Below, piece by piece: positions 52,939 to 64,000 of a DNA stretch of 64,000 nt (positions are counted from its first letter, which is position 1; every line of letters starts with the position of its first letter). The stretch lies in contig LGRD01000037.1 in the NCBI GenBank assembly GCA_001263235.1, forward strand, positions 38,945 to 102,944, written 5' to 3'. Below the pieces are notes generated by a model. The model searched no databases and was not told the origin of the DNA. It saw only the letters and a list, made by a program, of their open reading frames with translations. This DNA is from Methylibium sp. NZG (lineage in GTDB: Bacteria; Pseudomonadota; Gammaproteobacteria; Burkholderiales; Burkholderiaceae_C). A program made the position numbers and the translations under genes.

Positions 52939-53112
52939 GCAGATCGGTTCGTGTGCTCAGGTTTCGATGCTTGCGCACCGGACCCGATGAAGGTGCGTTG
53001 ACGATAGGCAGCGCCCTGCTCCGTCGCAAGCGTTGCCATGCCTCGCGGCGCGATAATCGCGCATGCCGCGCGACGATCGATCGTTTTGAGGGTTACCCCC
53101 AGCAGGCTCGAC
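52939..53112. promoter_or_regulatory. Divergent promoter region of aroE-like and iclR genes
   Basis: The two genes are transcribed away from this 174-bp gap, the usual arrangement for an IclR regulator and its target. An AT-containing palindrome-rich piece lies near 53070-53095. No exact operator is assigned. Confidence 0.45.
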
Positions 53113-53898
53113 ATGCCACCACCCGCCCAACCCACCGCCGGCAAGATCGACCGCAAGGACCTGATTGAAGGCCTGGGCAAGGGACTGCGGGTGATCGAAG
53201 CCTTCGACGACGACCACCCGCGCCTCACGCCGTCGGAGGTGGCCGAGGCCGCCGGCATCACCCGCACCGCGGCACGCCGCTACCTGCTGAGCCTGTGCCA
53301 CTTCGGCTACGCCGACAGCGACGGCAAGCTGTTCTGGCTGCTGCCGCGGGTGCTGCGGCTGGGGCAGAGCTATCTCGGCGCGGCACGGCTGCCGCGGCTG
53401 GTGCAGCCATTCATCCAACGGGCGTCCATGGCCACTGGCGAGACGGTGAACTTCAGCGTGCTCGACGGGCACGACGTGGTCTACCTCGCGCGCAGCAACA
53501 GCCCGCGCGTGGTGAGCATCGGCTTTCACTCCGGTGCCCGCGTGCCGGCGCATGTGGTGGCGCCGGGCGTGGTGCTGTTGTCCACGCTGGCCGATGCGGC
53601 GCTCGACCCCTGGCTGGCCGAGCACGACTTCGGCCTCTTCACGTCGCACACCGTGGCCGAGCCGGTGCAGTTCCGCGCCGACGTGGTGGCCGCGCGGGCG
53701 CTGGACTACTGGATCGCCGAGCAGCAACTCGACCTCGGGCTGCGCGGCCTGGCCGTGCCGCTGAAGGACCGCAAGGGCGAGTGCCGCGGCGCCCTGGGCA
53801 TGACGCTGCAGCTGTCGGCGATGAAGCGGGAGCAGGTGATCGATCGGCTGCTGCCTTCACTGCTGGAAGCGGCGCAGGCGCTGCGGCCGTTGATCTGA
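53113..53898 (+). CDS. IclR-family regulator (PcaR-like)
   Basis: A 261-residue regulator. The winged helix is at residues 20-80 (GLGKGLRVIEAFDDDHPRLT, SEVAEAAGITRTAARRYLLS) and the effector domain follows (TGETVNFSVLDGHDVVYLAR, VSIGFHSGARVPAHVVAPGV). It resembles PcaR/PcaU-type regulators of aromatic acid metabolism. ATG 53113 matches the family; an in-frame ATG lies at 53038. It probably controls the divergent aroE-like gene and perhaps the TRAP genes nearby. Confidence 0.9.
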   Translation: MPPPAQPTAGKIDRKDLIEGLGKGLRVIEAFDDDHPRLTPSEVAEAAGITRTAARRYLLSLCHFGYADSDGKLFWLLPRVLRLGQSYLGAARLPRLVQPFIQRASMATGETVNFSVLDGHDVVYLARSNSPRVVSIGFHSGARVPAHVVAPGVVLLSTLADAALDPWLAEHDFGLFTSHTVAEPVQFRADVVAARALDYWIAEQQLDLGLRGLAVPLKDRKGECRGALGMTLQLSAMKREQVIDRLLPSLLEAAQALRPLI

Positions 53899-53942
53899 CA
53901 CGCAGGCCTTCGATCGGCCGCCGAATGCGCCGCGCTCGCGCC

Positions 53943-53998
53943 GAGCCTGTCGAAGGGTGCCGATCATCCTGAGCCTGTCGACCCGCTTCGACAAGCCC
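53943..53998. repeat. Short dispersed-type repeat
   Basis: GAGCCTGTCGA occurs twice (53943 and 53971) and again inverted as CTTCGACAAGCCC (53986-53998). This is the kind of short palindromic repeat that is common between genes in Burkholderiales genomes. Confidence 0.6.
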
Positions 53999-54031
53999 AC
54001 GACGCTCGATTGATCGAGCACCCGAGGCCGA

Positions 54032-55039
54032 CTACTTGCGCGCCTTGGCCAGTTCGGCCTGCAGTTCGGCGACGGTGGTGCCCAGCGCGGCGCCGTGCTT
54101 GTCGACGACCGGCTTGAGCTTGTCGCGCAGCTTGGCTTGTTCGGCGGCGTTGAACTCTGTCACCTGCATGCCGGCCTTCTTCAGGGCATCGAGCGTGCCG
54201 GTAGCGGCCTCGCGCGAGACCTGCCGCTGGAACTTGGCCGCCTCGGCCGCGGCGTCCTGCAAGATCTTCTTGTCGGCGTCGTTCAACGTGTCCCAGACCT
54301 TCTTGCTGAAGATCAGCGACTGCGGGTTGTACTGGTGGTTGGTGATGGCCAGGTGCTTTTGCACCTCGGCGAACTTGTTGGCCAGGATCACGTTGAGCGG
54401 GTTCTCCTGCCCGTCGATGGCCTTTTGCTCCAGCGCGGCGTAGACCTCGGGGAAGGCCAGCGGCGTGGGGTTGGCGCCCAGCGCCTTGACCCAGTCGACG
54501 TTGATCGCATTGGGGATCACGCGCAGCTTGAGGCCGGCAATGTCTTCGACGGTGGCGATCGGCCGCTTGCTGTTGGTGATGTTGCGAAAGCCCAGCTCGA
54601 AGTAGGCCAGGCCGACGATGCCCTTCTCATTCAGCTTGGCGTGCATCTTCTGGCCGAACGGGCCGTCCACCACCGCGTCGGCTTCCTTCGCGTTGGCGAA
54701 CATGAACGGGAAGTCGTAGACCTCGAAGTCCTTGACCTGCGAGGCCAGGATGCCTGAGTTGAGCAGCACGAACTCGATGGTGCCGCCTTGCAGTGCCGAC
54801 ACATTGGGCGCATCGCCGCCCAGCGCGCCGCCAGGGAACACGTTGACCTTCATCTTGCCGCCGCTCTTGGCAGCGACGATCTCGGCGAACTTCTCGGCGC
54901 CCGCAACCAGCGGGTGGCCCTTGGGGTTTTGCAGCGCAAGCTTGAACGAGCGCTCCTGCGCTTGTGCCGCTGCGAAGGGCAGCAGCGCTGCGGCGGCGAC
55001 GACGAGAGCGCGGCGGGTCAGATTGAACACGGACAACAT
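54032..55039 (-). CDS. dctP: TRAP transporter solute-binding protein DctP
   Basis: A 335-residue periplasmic protein with a signal peptide to about residue 27 (AAAQA). DctP landmarks are GHPLVAGAEKFAEIVAAKSG, VFPGGALGGDAPNVSALQGG, IAGLKLRVIPNAINVDWVKA and FPEVYAALEQKAIDGQENPL. It delivers an organic anion to the DctQM permease encoded upstream in the same operon. Ligand unknown; carboxylates are usual. Confidence 0.93.
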   Translation of the reverse strand: MLSVFNLTRRALVVAAAALLPFAAAQAQERSFKLALQNPKGHPLVAGAEKFAEIVAAKSGGKMKVNVFPGGALGGDAPNVSALQGGTIEFVLLNSGILASQVKDFEVYDFPFMFANAKEADAVVDGPFGQKMHAKLNEKGIVGLAYFELGFRNITNSKRPIATVEDIAGLKLRVIPNAINVDWVKALGANPTPLAFPEVYAALEQKAIDGQENPLNVILANKFAEVQKHLAITNHQYNPQSLIFSKKVWDTLNDADKKILQDAAAEAAKFQRQVSREAATGTLDALKKAGMQVTEFNAAEQAKLRDKLKPVVDKHGAALGTTVAELQAELAKARK

Positions 55040-55107
55040 GGTGTGTCTCCAGCAATGAGAGTTGAAACGCGGGAACGGCAGAAACGCCGGGAACGGGAAA
55101 TCGGTTG

Positions 55108-56388
55108 TCAGCCGGTGAACCACTTGGCGGGCACGGTGACGAGTTGCGGAAAGAGAACCATCAGGAACAACACGATGAACTCGGCCAGCATGAAGGGCAG
55201 CACGCCGCGGGTCACGTCGTCCATCTTCATGCGGCCGACCCCGGCCACGACATTGAGCACCGTGCCCACCGGTGGCGTGATCAGCCCGATCGAGTTGTTG
55301 ATGATGAACAGCACGCCGAAGTAGACCGGGTCGATGCCCGCGGCCTTGATGACCGGCATCAGCACTGGCGTGAGGATCAGGATGGTCGGCGTCATGTCCA
55401 TCGCCGTGCCGACCAGGATGCACAGGATCATGATGGCGATGAGCAGCAGCGTCTGGTTGTCCATGAAAGGCTGCAGCAGCGTGATGATCTTGCTGGGCAA
55501 GTCGGCCACCGTGATGAGCCAGGCGCTGACCATGGCTGCGGCCACCAGGAACATGATCACCGAGGTGGTTTTGGCCGCGGTGACGAACACCGCGTAGAGC
55601 TGGTTCAGCTTGAGCTCGCGGTACACCACCGCGGCAACGAACAGCGCATAGACCGCCGCCACGACCGCCGCCTCGGTCGGCGTGAACACGCCGAAGCGCA
55701 GGCCCACCAGGATGATCAGCGGCAGCATCAGCGCCCAGGTGGCGTCGCGCAGCGCCTTCAGGATCTCGGCGCCCGACTTGCGCGGCGGCGGCGTGATCTT
55801 CTCCTTGCGCACCAGGATCATCCAGGTGATCCACAGCGCTGCGCCGATCAGGATGCCGGGGAAGATGCCGGCCAGGAACAACTTGCTGATCGACACGTTG
55901 GCCGCCACGCCGAAGATCACGAAGCCGATCGACGGTGGAATGACCGGGCCGATCACGCCGGCCGCGGCGATCAGGCCGCCCGAGCGCGCCTTGTCGTGGC
56001 CGGCCTTGACCATCATCGGCAGCAGCAGCGCGGTCAGCGCGGCGGCGTCGGCCACCGCCGAGCCGGACAGCGCCGAAAGCATGATGGCCGCAAGAATGGC
56101 CACATAACCCAACCCACCCTTGATGTGGCCGACCAGCGCGAGCGCGAAGTTGACGATGCGCTGGCTCAACCCGCCGACGTTCATGATCTCGCCGGCGAGC
56201 ATGAAGAACGGCACCGCCAGCAGCGGAAAGCTGTCGGCGCCGTTGATGACGTTCTGCGCCAGGATCTGCGCGTCGAACAGGTCGAGGTGGTACATCAGCG
56301 CCACGCCGGTGGCCAGCAGCGCATAGGCGATCGGGATGCCCAGCGCCATCGCGCCGAGCAGCGCGCCGAGGAAGATCGCGACGGTCAT
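55108..56388 (-). CDS. dctM: TRAP transporter large permease DctM
   Basis: A 426-residue membrane protein with about 12 segments. Typical blocks are VPFFMLAGEIMNVGGLSQRI, AIMLSALSGSAVADAAALTA, GVIGPVIPPSIGFVIFGVAA and IGLITPPVGTVLNVVAGVGR. It carries out sodium-coupled uptake. Its start overlaps the DctQ stop as ATGA. Confidence 0.94.
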   Translation of the reverse strand: MTVAIFLGALLGAMALGIPIAYALLATGVALMYHLDLFDAQILAQNVINGADSFPLLAVPFFMLAGEIMNVGGLSQRIVNFALALVGHIKGGLGYVAILAAIMLSALSGSAVADAAALTALLLPMMVKAGHDKARSGGLIAAAGVIGPVIPPSIGFVIFGVAANVSISKLFLAGIFPGILIGAALWITWMILVRKEKITPPPRKSGAEILKALRDATWALMLPLIILVGLRFGVFTPTEAAVVAAVYALFVAAVVYRELKLNQLYAVFVTAAKTTSVIMFLVAAAMVSAWLITVADLPSKIITLLQPFMDNQTLLLIAIMILCILVGTAMDMTPTILILTPVLMPVIKAAGIDPVYFGVLFIINNSIGLITPPVGTVLNVVAGVGRMKMDDVTRGVLPFMLAEFIVLFLMVLFPQLVTVPAKWFTG

Positions 56389-56966
56389 GGCTTGCTCCCT
56401 GGCTTGAGGGCAGCGGCGTTCTCGCGCGCCAGTTCGGCCTGCAGCGCTTCGAGCTCGGCCGCCTCTTCCGATTCCTTGACCATCACCAGGTCGGCCTCGG
56501 TGAGCTGCCCAGTCAACGCGCGCCACATTTCGCGCAGCAGCAGCAAGCCCGTGGAGACTGCGAAGACGACGCCAGCGCTGTAGAAGATCGCCACCGACGC
56601 ACCAGAGACCGGCGCCTCGACGTCGTAGTTGATCATCGCCTGCTCCAGGCTGCCTTTGAAGATGAGCCAGGTGATGTAGAGCATCAATAGCTGGCCGATG
56701 ATCAGGCAGGCTTTCTTGCCGGCCAGCGGCAGCCGCGACACCAGCATGTCGCTGCCCAGGTGGCTGTGTTCCTTCAGCGCAACGATCGCGCCCAGGAAGG
56801 TGAGCCAGACGAACAGCCAGCGGCTCACCTCTTCGCTGATGGTGATGCCGGAGTTGAAGCCATAGCGCAACACCACGTTGCCGAACACCAGCAGCACCAT
56901 CAGCGCCAGCATCAGCGCCACGAGGGCATCCAGCAAGCGGCAGTACGCGTCGACGATTCGGGTCAT
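56385..56966 (-). CDS. dctQ: TRAP transporter small permease DctQ
   Basis: A 193-residue protein with four membrane segments (about residues 10-32, 48-66, 86-105 and 125-145) and the family motif ISEEVSRWLFVWLTFLGAIV. The C-terminal 40 residues form a charged, Ala/Glu-rich cytoplasmic helix. It is first in the dctQMP operon. A palindrome 74 bp upstream may be the operator. Confidence 0.92.
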   Translation of the reverse strand: MTRIVDAYCRLLDALVALMLALMVLLVFGNVVLRYGFNSGITISEEVSRWLFVWLTFLGAIVALKEHSHLGSDMLVSRLPLAGKKACLIIGQLLMLYITWLIFKGSLEQAMINYDVEAPVSGASVAIFYSAGVVFAVSTGLLLLREMWRALTGQLTEADLVMVKESEEAAELEALQAELARENAAALKPGSKP

Positions 56967-57039
56967 GGGCTTGTCTCCTGGTAGTGACGGGGCGGGCCGA
57001 TCTTGCGGGGCCTCGCCAGCCTTGTCCATGCCGTAAATG

Positions 57040-57055
57040 TACGAACTGGTTAGTA
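57040..57055. promoter_or_regulatory. Candidate TetR operator upstream of dctQ
   Basis: TACGAACTGGTTAGTA is a dyad of the form TACnAACnnGTTnGTA. It lies between the tetR gene and the TRAP operon, whose transcription starts nearby. TetR operators often have this size and symmetry. Confidence 0.5.
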
Positions 57056-57105
57056 TTACAAAATCAGTAGTTACCCTGATTCACATCTCACTTCAGCGTG
57101 CCGCG

Positions 57106-57810
57106 CTAGCGCCGCACGAAGCGCACCACCATCTCGATGATGCTGTCGCGCCGCTGCGCGATGGCCCGCGGCGACACGAGTTCGCGTTTGAAGATCAACG
57201 CAAAAGTGTGCCGGTTGGCCACATTGAAGAAGCACAGCGCGCTGATCGACATGTGCAGGTCGATCGCGTCGAGGTTGCGCCGGAAGATGCCGGCCTTGAC
57301 GCCGCGCTCGTACACGCCCTTGACCGCATTGATCACCGGCACGTTGAGCTGCTGGATCGTTTTGGACTGGGCCAGGAACTCTCCGTTGTGGATGTTCTCC
57401 GTCATCACCAGCCGGATGAAATCAGGACTGGCGAGTTGGTAGTCGAAGGTGAAGCCGACGAGCTTGCGCAGCGCGTCCTCTGGCTCCAGGTCTTCGAGCC
57501 GCAACTCGTTCTCGATGCTGCGGATGCGCCGGTATGCTTGCTCCAGCACGGCCACGTAGAGGCCTTCCTTGCTGGTGAAGTAGTAATAGATCATGCGCTT
57601 GCTGGTGCGCGTGGAGGCGGCGATGGCGTCGATGCGCGCCCCGCTGAGGCCCTTGTCGGCGAACTCCTTGGTCGCGACCTCGACGATGTCGGCCATGGTC
57701 CGCTCGGGGTCGTTGGTGCGGGGCTCGCCGGCCTTGGGGCGGGCCGCCCGCCTCGGCTTGTTCAACGCTGGCGTGGCCGGCGCTTTTTGTACCGTCTGGT
57801 TCATTCGCAT
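57106..57810 (-). CDS. TetR-family regulator
   Basis: A 234-residue repressor. After a Pro/Ala/Arg-rich leader of about 35 residues the helix-turn-helix reads IVEVATKEFADKGLSGARID, AIAASTRTSKRMIYYYFTSK, EGLYVAVLEQAYRRI. The C-terminal ligand domain resembles RutR/NicS-type regulators. It sits just upstream of, and on the same strand as, the TRAP operon and probably regulates it. Confidence 0.92.
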   Translation of the reverse strand: MRMNQTVQKAPATPALNKPRRAARPKAGEPRTNDPERTMADIVEVATKEFADKGLSGARIDAIAASTRTSKRMIYYYFTSKEGLYVAVLEQAYRRIRSIENELRLEDLEPEDALRKLVGFTFDYQLASPDFIRLVMTENIHNGEFLAQSKTIQQLNVPVINAVKGVYERGVKAGIFRRNLDAIDLHMSISALCFFNVANRHTFALIFKRELVSPRAIAQRRDSIIEMVVRFVRR

Positions 57811-57873
57811 AGATTACCGCAACCTCGGGCCCGCGACCAGTGCTGGGGTCAGGCGACTCGAAGCCGGCAGCCT

Positions 57874-59616
57874 TCAGGTGCCCGTGCGGCGCCACACCGA
57901 GGCCAGCGCCTTGACCTTCATCCAGGCCGAGAGCCGCTCGTCGGACAACGCGTCGAGAAAGTCCGACAAGCCCTTGGACTTGACCATCGTGTAGATCGTG
58001 AGCGCTGTGGTGGCGGCGAACACGAGCCCGAACATCAGCAGGCGCTGGCCCACCGGCGCATCGGCCTCGGCCAGCAAGTTCATGCCGAGGAAACCCGTGG
58101 TCACCGTGCCGATCAGGCCGAAGATCGTCACCACCGTCAGCCGCACCACGGTGTTGGCCTGGCGGCGCAGGCTGTCGGCGTCGAGGTAGCCGTTCATGTC
58201 GGCGATGCGCTCCTTGACCTCGGCATAGAGCGCATCGAGCCCGAGGTGCGTGCCGCACAGGTGGAACAACGCGCGCACCTGCGCCTGCTCTGACACCTCG
58301 TGGAACCAGTAGCGATGCGTGAAGCGCAGGAAGCCCTCGAAGCTGGCGCGGATGGCTCGCTTGAAGCGCCGAACGCTGGTGGCGCTGGCAACGTCCAGGC
58401 CCTTGAGCGCTTCGACGAGCCGGTCCGAGAACATCAGCAGCGCGGCCTTCTGGAAGTGCGCAATCAAGAAAAGCATGAAGTGCTGATGCCGGAACTGCGC
58501 CAGCACGCCGCGATCGCCGCAACCATAAAACTCGCTTCGCGCGTCGCCCACGACGACGAGCGAATGCCCGCTGCACAAGTAGCGCGTGTTCGGCGCGGCG
58601 CCGGCCTCGCTCCAGAAGCGGTCGTAGCAGAAGCGCTGCTCGAAGTCGGACAGGTGCGCCTCTGCGTACGGCAGCTTGGCGTCGGTGGTGTCGTCGCCCG
58701 GCGTGGTGCCGGGCGTTGTGCCGGTGACCAGGCCGAGGCGGATGAAGTCGTTGCGCGTCAACGCGCGCGGGTCGTTGAGTGCAAGGTAGGCCATCAGCGG
58801 CATGCGGTAGTACTCGATCTGACGAAAGCGCAATGCACCTTCGCGGTCGGAATGGTCGCTGATCAGCGGCTCCAGCAAAAAGGCCCAGTGCGCCGCGATG
58901 CGCGGCGCACGGTGCTCGCTGACGTGCGCCATGAACAGCTCGCGTTCCTGCACGTCGGAGCGGGCCATGACCTCGCCATTGGCTCCGAGCCACTCGACGC
59001 TGGCCATGCAGTGCTGCGCCAGGCCGCTCGCGTCCCAGCCCGCCGGGTAGCCGCGGCCGAAGCGGTACAGCAGTTCTTGCGCCTGCGCCAGGCTCACGTC
59101 GGTCGCGGCGACTTCCACGTTGAGCAGCACCACATCGACGTCGAAGAAAAAGTACAGATCGACATGCACGATGTCCAGGGTCAGCGGCGCGTCGCCCGGC
59201 CGCGCGACCGCACGCACCTGGCGAACGTCGCGGCGGCGGAACACGCGCATCGGCGAGTCGTCATCGTTGCCGTCGCCGCTGACGTTGCCTTGCGCGAGGC
59301 GCCGCGAGCGACCTTCGCCGTACAAGAAGCGCTGCACGTACGGAAGAAACGTCACGAACTCGTTGTAGTGCCGCTCGTGAAAGCTGCCCCCGGCGCCACC
59401 GAACTCGTCGACCACCTCGCGCCAAGGGCTCGCATCGCCCATTTCGCGCAGCAGCTTCCACGGAGCGCGGTGTGCTTCCTGCGCGTGGCCGGCGCGCGCC
59501 ACCGGCATCAACCGCAGCGGCCACAGCAGCACTTGCCTCATGTGCCGCACCGTCGTCGCAGGCGTGACCCCGAGTTCGGAGCCGGGTGCGGTTGACGGTG
59601 GCGCAGTCGATCTCAT
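57874..59616 (-). CDS. CorA-like divalent cation transporter family protein
   Basis: About 580 residues. The C-terminal end has the two CorA membrane helices, with VTTGFLGMNLLAEADAPVGQ carrying the GMN-type motif near the pore, preceded by a long helical segment. The N-terminal 450 residues form a large cytoplasmic domain (FVTFLPYVQRFLYGEG, VDLYFFFDVDVVLLNVEVAA). It is longer than classical CorA (about 320 residues) and belongs to a less-studied branch. The start is uncertain: ATG 59616 is used, ATG 59541 (MRQVLLWPLRLMP) is a good alternative. Confidence 0.8.
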   Translation of the reverse strand: MRSTAPPSTAPGSELGVTPATTVRHMRQVLLWPLRLMPVARAGHAQEAHRAPWKLLREMGDASPWREVVDEFGGAGGSFHERHYNEFVTFLPYVQRFLYGEGRSRRLAQGNVSGDGNDDDSPMRVFRRRDVRQVRAVARPGDAPLTLDIVHVDLYFFFDVDVVLLNVEVAATDVSLAQAQELLYRFGRGYPAGWDASGLAQHCMASVEWLGANGEVMARSDVQERELFMAHVSEHRAPRIAAHWAFLLEPLISDHSDREGALRFRQIEYYRMPLMAYLALNDPRALTRNDFIRLGLVTGTTPGTTPGDDTTDAKLPYAEAHLSDFEQRFCYDRFWSEAGAAPNTRYLCSGHSLVVVGDARSEFYGCGDRGVLAQFRHQHFMLFLIAHFQKAALLMFSDRLVEALKGLDVASATSVRRFKRAIRASFEGFLRFTHRYWFHEVSEQAQVRALFHLCGTHLGLDALYAEVKERIADMNGYLDADSLRRQANTVVRLTVVTIFGLIGTVTTGFLGMNLLAEADAPVGQRLLMFGLVFAATTALTIYTMVKSKGLSDFLDALSDERLSAWMKVKALASVWRRTGT

Positions 59617-59738
59617 GGCGGCGAGTGTAGACACGCCTGCGCTCAAATACGCCCATCGGAGCCTGCGCCGTGCGCACCTGGTTTCGCTGCAACGGCCGGC
59701 TGCGATGATCGTGGTGGAGTTCGTTACGGAGAAGAACG

Positions 59739-60353
59739 ATGACCATCATCCTGGTTCGCCACGGCGCTACCGCGCTGAACATGGCACGCGTGCTGCAACC
59801 GCCCGACACGCCGCTGAACGACGCGGGCCTGTCGCAAGCGCGAGCGGCGGCACACGCGCTTCAGGCCTTGCGGCCCGCCGGCCTCGTCAGCAGCGACCTG
59901 CCCCGCGCCTTGCAGACCGCGCAAGCGATTGCGGACGCGACCGGCCTGCGCGTCCACACGACGGGCCTGCTGCGCGAAAGAGACTTCGGGGATTTGCGCG
60001 GCCTGCCCTACGACGAGCTTGGCTTCGACCCGCTGACGATGCTCGGCGCGCCGCCGGGCGGTGAATCGGCCGCCGCTTTCCAGGCCCGAGTGGAGCGGGC
60101 CTTCGGCGTGTTGCGGGAGCGGCGCGCTGAGTTGTCGGGGCCGCTGGTGGTCGTCACGCACGGATTGCTGATCCGAGCGCTGCTGGCCGGCCCGGTCGCC
60201 TTGCCAGCAGACGTGCTTCACGCCCTGCACATCGGCAACACTGCGCTGACGGTGCTGGAGGCACACCCCCCGCACGGCGTGATCGAACTGAATTCAACCC
60301 GCCATCTCGACGCAGCCCTGAAGAACGACCCGCGGGGCCTGGTCGGTGGCTGA
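59739..60353 (+). CDS. Histidine phosphatase family protein
   Basis: A 204-residue phosphatase or mutase. The phosphohistidine motif is [18 protein letters not shown] at the N-terminus; [33 protein letters not shown] and [13 protein letters not shown] supply the other active-site residues. The substrate (sugar phosphate, cobalamin precursor or signalling molecule) is not predictable. GAGAAG precedes the ATG. Confidence 0.9.
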   Translation: MTIILVRHGATALNMARVLQPPDTPLNDAGLSQARAAAHALQALRPAGLVSSDLPRALQTAQAIADATGLRVHTTGLLRERDFGDLRGLPYDELGFDPLTMLGAPPGGESAAAFQARVERAFGVLRERRAELSGPLVVVTHGLLIRALLAGPVALPADVLHALHIGNTALTVLEAHPPHGVIELNSTRHLDAALKNDPRGLVGG

Positions 60354-60366
60354 AGTGCCAGGCAAG

Positions 60367-60396
60367 TTGCGGCGGTATCGCAGTATCGAATATAAT
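60367..60396 (+). promoter_or_regulatory. Sigma-70 promoter of the str operon
   Basis: TTGCGG (60367-60372) and a perfect TATAAT (60391-60396) are separated by 18 bp. Transcription would start near 60403, giving a leader of about 120 nt before rpsL. Confidence 0.75.
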
Positions 60397-60525
60397 CATG
60401 GGCTTTTCGGCCCGGCACCGAGCGCTGACCGGCTGACCCCGATGACCCTCGCGTTGTCGCGTTGGCCGCCTTTCTATCAGCGGATCCAGGCTGCCCAGAG
60501 AACAGTTTTACGGGACCCAGTTGCC

Positions 60526-60903
60526 ATGCCAACCATCAATCAGCTCGTGCGCCACGGCCGCGAGACCGAGACGATCAACTCCAAATCGCCGGCCATGCAG
60601 GGCAGCCCGCAGCGCCGGGGCGTCTGCACCCGCGTGTACACGACCACACCGAAGAAGCCGAACTCGGCGCTGCGCAAGGTGGCCAAGGTGCGCCTGACCA
60701 ACGGTTTCGAGATCATTTCGTACATCGGCGGCGAAGGCCACAACCTGCAAGAGCACAGCGTGGTGCTGGTGCGCGGCGGCCGGGTGAAGGACTTGCCGGG
60801 CGTGCGCTACCACATCGTGCGCGGCTCGCTCGACCTGCAGGGCGTGAAGGATCGCAAGCAGTCGCGCTCGAAGTACGGCGCGAAGCGGCCGAAGAAAACA
60901 TAA
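60526..60903 (+). CDS. rpsL: 30S ribosomal protein S12
   Basis: A 125-residue S12, full length: [17 protein letters not shown] at the start, then [20 protein letters not shown] and [20 protein letters not shown]. Lys at the two positions linked to streptomycin resistance (TPKKPNS and GRVKDLPG) is wild type, so sensitivity is predicted. First gene of the str operon. Confidence 0.98.
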   Translation: MPTINQLVRHGRETETINSKSPAMQGSPQRRGVCTRVYTTTPKKPNSALRKVAKVRLTNGFEIISYIGGEGHNLQEHSVVLVRGGRVKDLPGVRYHIVRGSLDLQGVKDRKQSRSKYGAKRPKKT

Positions 60904-61062
60904 CGCCGCAGGCGCTACAGGAAATCCAGGCTGAAGCCTGGACAAGGATTTCGGCAAGTCATTTTGCTTGCCGAGTAAGCGGGTGGCCCGAATGCGTGGC
61001 CCCCGAGGTGCAGCCCGAAGTGCAAGCGACGGGCCTGCCCAACTGAAGCCAAAGGAAGAGAA

Positions 61063-61533
61063 ATGCCTCGTCGTCGCGAAGTCCCCAAACGGGACATCCT
61101 CCCCGATCCGAAGTTCAACTCGGTCGATCTGTCCAAGTTCATGAACGTCATCATGGAATCGGGCAAGAAAGCCATTGCCGAACGCATCATCTACGGTGTG
61201 CTTGAGCAGGTCGAGAAGAAGTCGGGCAAGGACCCGCTCGAAATCTTCGTCGTCGCGCTGAACAACATCAAGCCGATGGTCGAAGTGAAATCGCGCCGCG
61301 TGGGCGGTGCCAACTACCAAGTGCCGGTCGAAGTGCGCCCGGTGCGTCGCGTCGCGCTGGCGATGCGCTGGCTGAAGGAATCGGCCCGCAAGCGTGGCGA
61401 GAAGTCGATGGCGCAGCGCCTGGCCAACGAACTGCTCGAGGCCGTCGAAGGCCGAGGCGGTGCGATGAAGAAGCGCGACGAAGTCCACCGCATGGCCGAG
61501 GCCAACAAGGCGTTCTCGCACTTCCGCTTCTAA
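61063..61533 (+). CDS. rpsG: 30S ribosomal protein S7
   Basis: A 156-residue S7 with the standard start [20 protein letters not shown] and C-terminus [17 protein letters not shown]. It nucleates assembly of the 30S head and in other bacteria represses its own operon by binding the intergenic mRNA. The 159-nt gap to rpsL may hold such a site. Confidence 0.98.
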   Translation: MPRRREVPKRDILPDPKFNSVDLSKFMNVIMESGKKAIAERIIYGVLEQVEKKSGKDPLEIFVVALNNIKPMVEVKSRRVGGANYQVPVEVRPVRRVALAMRWLKESARKRGEKSMAQRLANELLEAVEGRGGAMKKRDEVHRMAEANKAFSHFRF

Positions 61534-61642
61534 ACCCGAGTCTTCCAGCGCAGACCACAAGTCTGCCGTTTCCCCGGCCGCTCTTCGGGTTTACACGAAC
61601 CCGCGAGCGGCCCGCGTTTTTGTCATGCACTTGGAGTGAATC

Positions 61643-63745
<2,103 letters not shown>

Positions 63746-63865
63746 GACACGACAGCGGGCATCGCTTCGCGAGCCCTTCTCTTTCACTGGTCTTTTCACT
63801 GGTCTTCTTCGAGGCGCCGTTCGCTGCCCGTGGCGAACGAAAAAACACCTCGCCGGAAACCTTAA

Positions 63866-64000
<135 letters not shown>

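Overview
High-GC DNA from a betaproteobacterium. The str operon (rpsL-rpsG-fusA-tuf), a phasin, a CysI/DUF934/CysH/CysD/CysN cluster and many Liv-type and TRAP transport genes point to Burkholderiales, probably the Rubrivivax-Leptothrix-Methylibium side; the genus is inference.

Region 1 (1 to about 22,496) is the right-hand part of an integrative and conjugative element (ICE) abutting the 3' end of a tRNA-Asn gene (22,497-22,572, minus strand). A leftward operon encodes a VirB/VirD4 type IV secretion system in the order conserved secreted protein, VirB1, B2, B3, B4, small Cys-rich secreted protein, B6, B5, B8, B9, B10, B11, VirD4, OmpA-like lipoprotein, LPD7 protein and DUF1173 protein (cut by the window edge). 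Right of it lie accessory and maintenance genes: an MnmH-like rhodanese protein without its P-loop, a LuxR solo with an unknown partner gene, 0.76 kb of non-coding DNA with tandem hairpins, a large ParB-family protein, a small membrane protein, a doubly frameshifted DinJ/RelB antitoxin relic, an intact Xre/RES toxin-antitoxin pair and an AlpA-type regulator next to the attachment site. No integrase or relaxase is visible; they presumably lie left of the window.

Region 2 (22,573 to about 45,900) is chromosomal: a TonB-dependent receptor under a TPP riboswitch (a likely thiamin-compound importer), then a compact assimilatory sulfur operon (TauE permease, CysI, DUF934, APS-reductase-type CysH, CysD, CysN, CobA, ferredoxin, ferredoxin-NADP reductase) in which the last two genes may replace the missing CysJ. 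Next come a patatin-like lipoprotein, a phasin, an HDAC-like amidohydrolase/nitroreductase/IT-superfamily transporter/2-hydroxyacid dehydrogenase run, a GH19 endolysin-like protein with a histone-H1-like tail, a small HEXXH membrane protein, two c-type cytochromes and a large secreted lipase-like hydrolase.

Region 3 (46,148-59,616) is transport and regulation. A Liv-type ABC cluster has two binding proteins, LivH, LivG and a LivM whose N-terminus looks like the start of a formamidase; no LivF is present, and two MITE-like elements lie where it might be expected. An AroE-like oxidoreductase and divergent IclR regulator follow, then a DctP/DctM/DctQ TRAP transporter with a TetR regulator and a CorA-like protein.

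Region 4 (59,739-64,000) holds a histidine phosphatase and the str operon with a clear sigma-70 promoter; tuf runs off the right edge.
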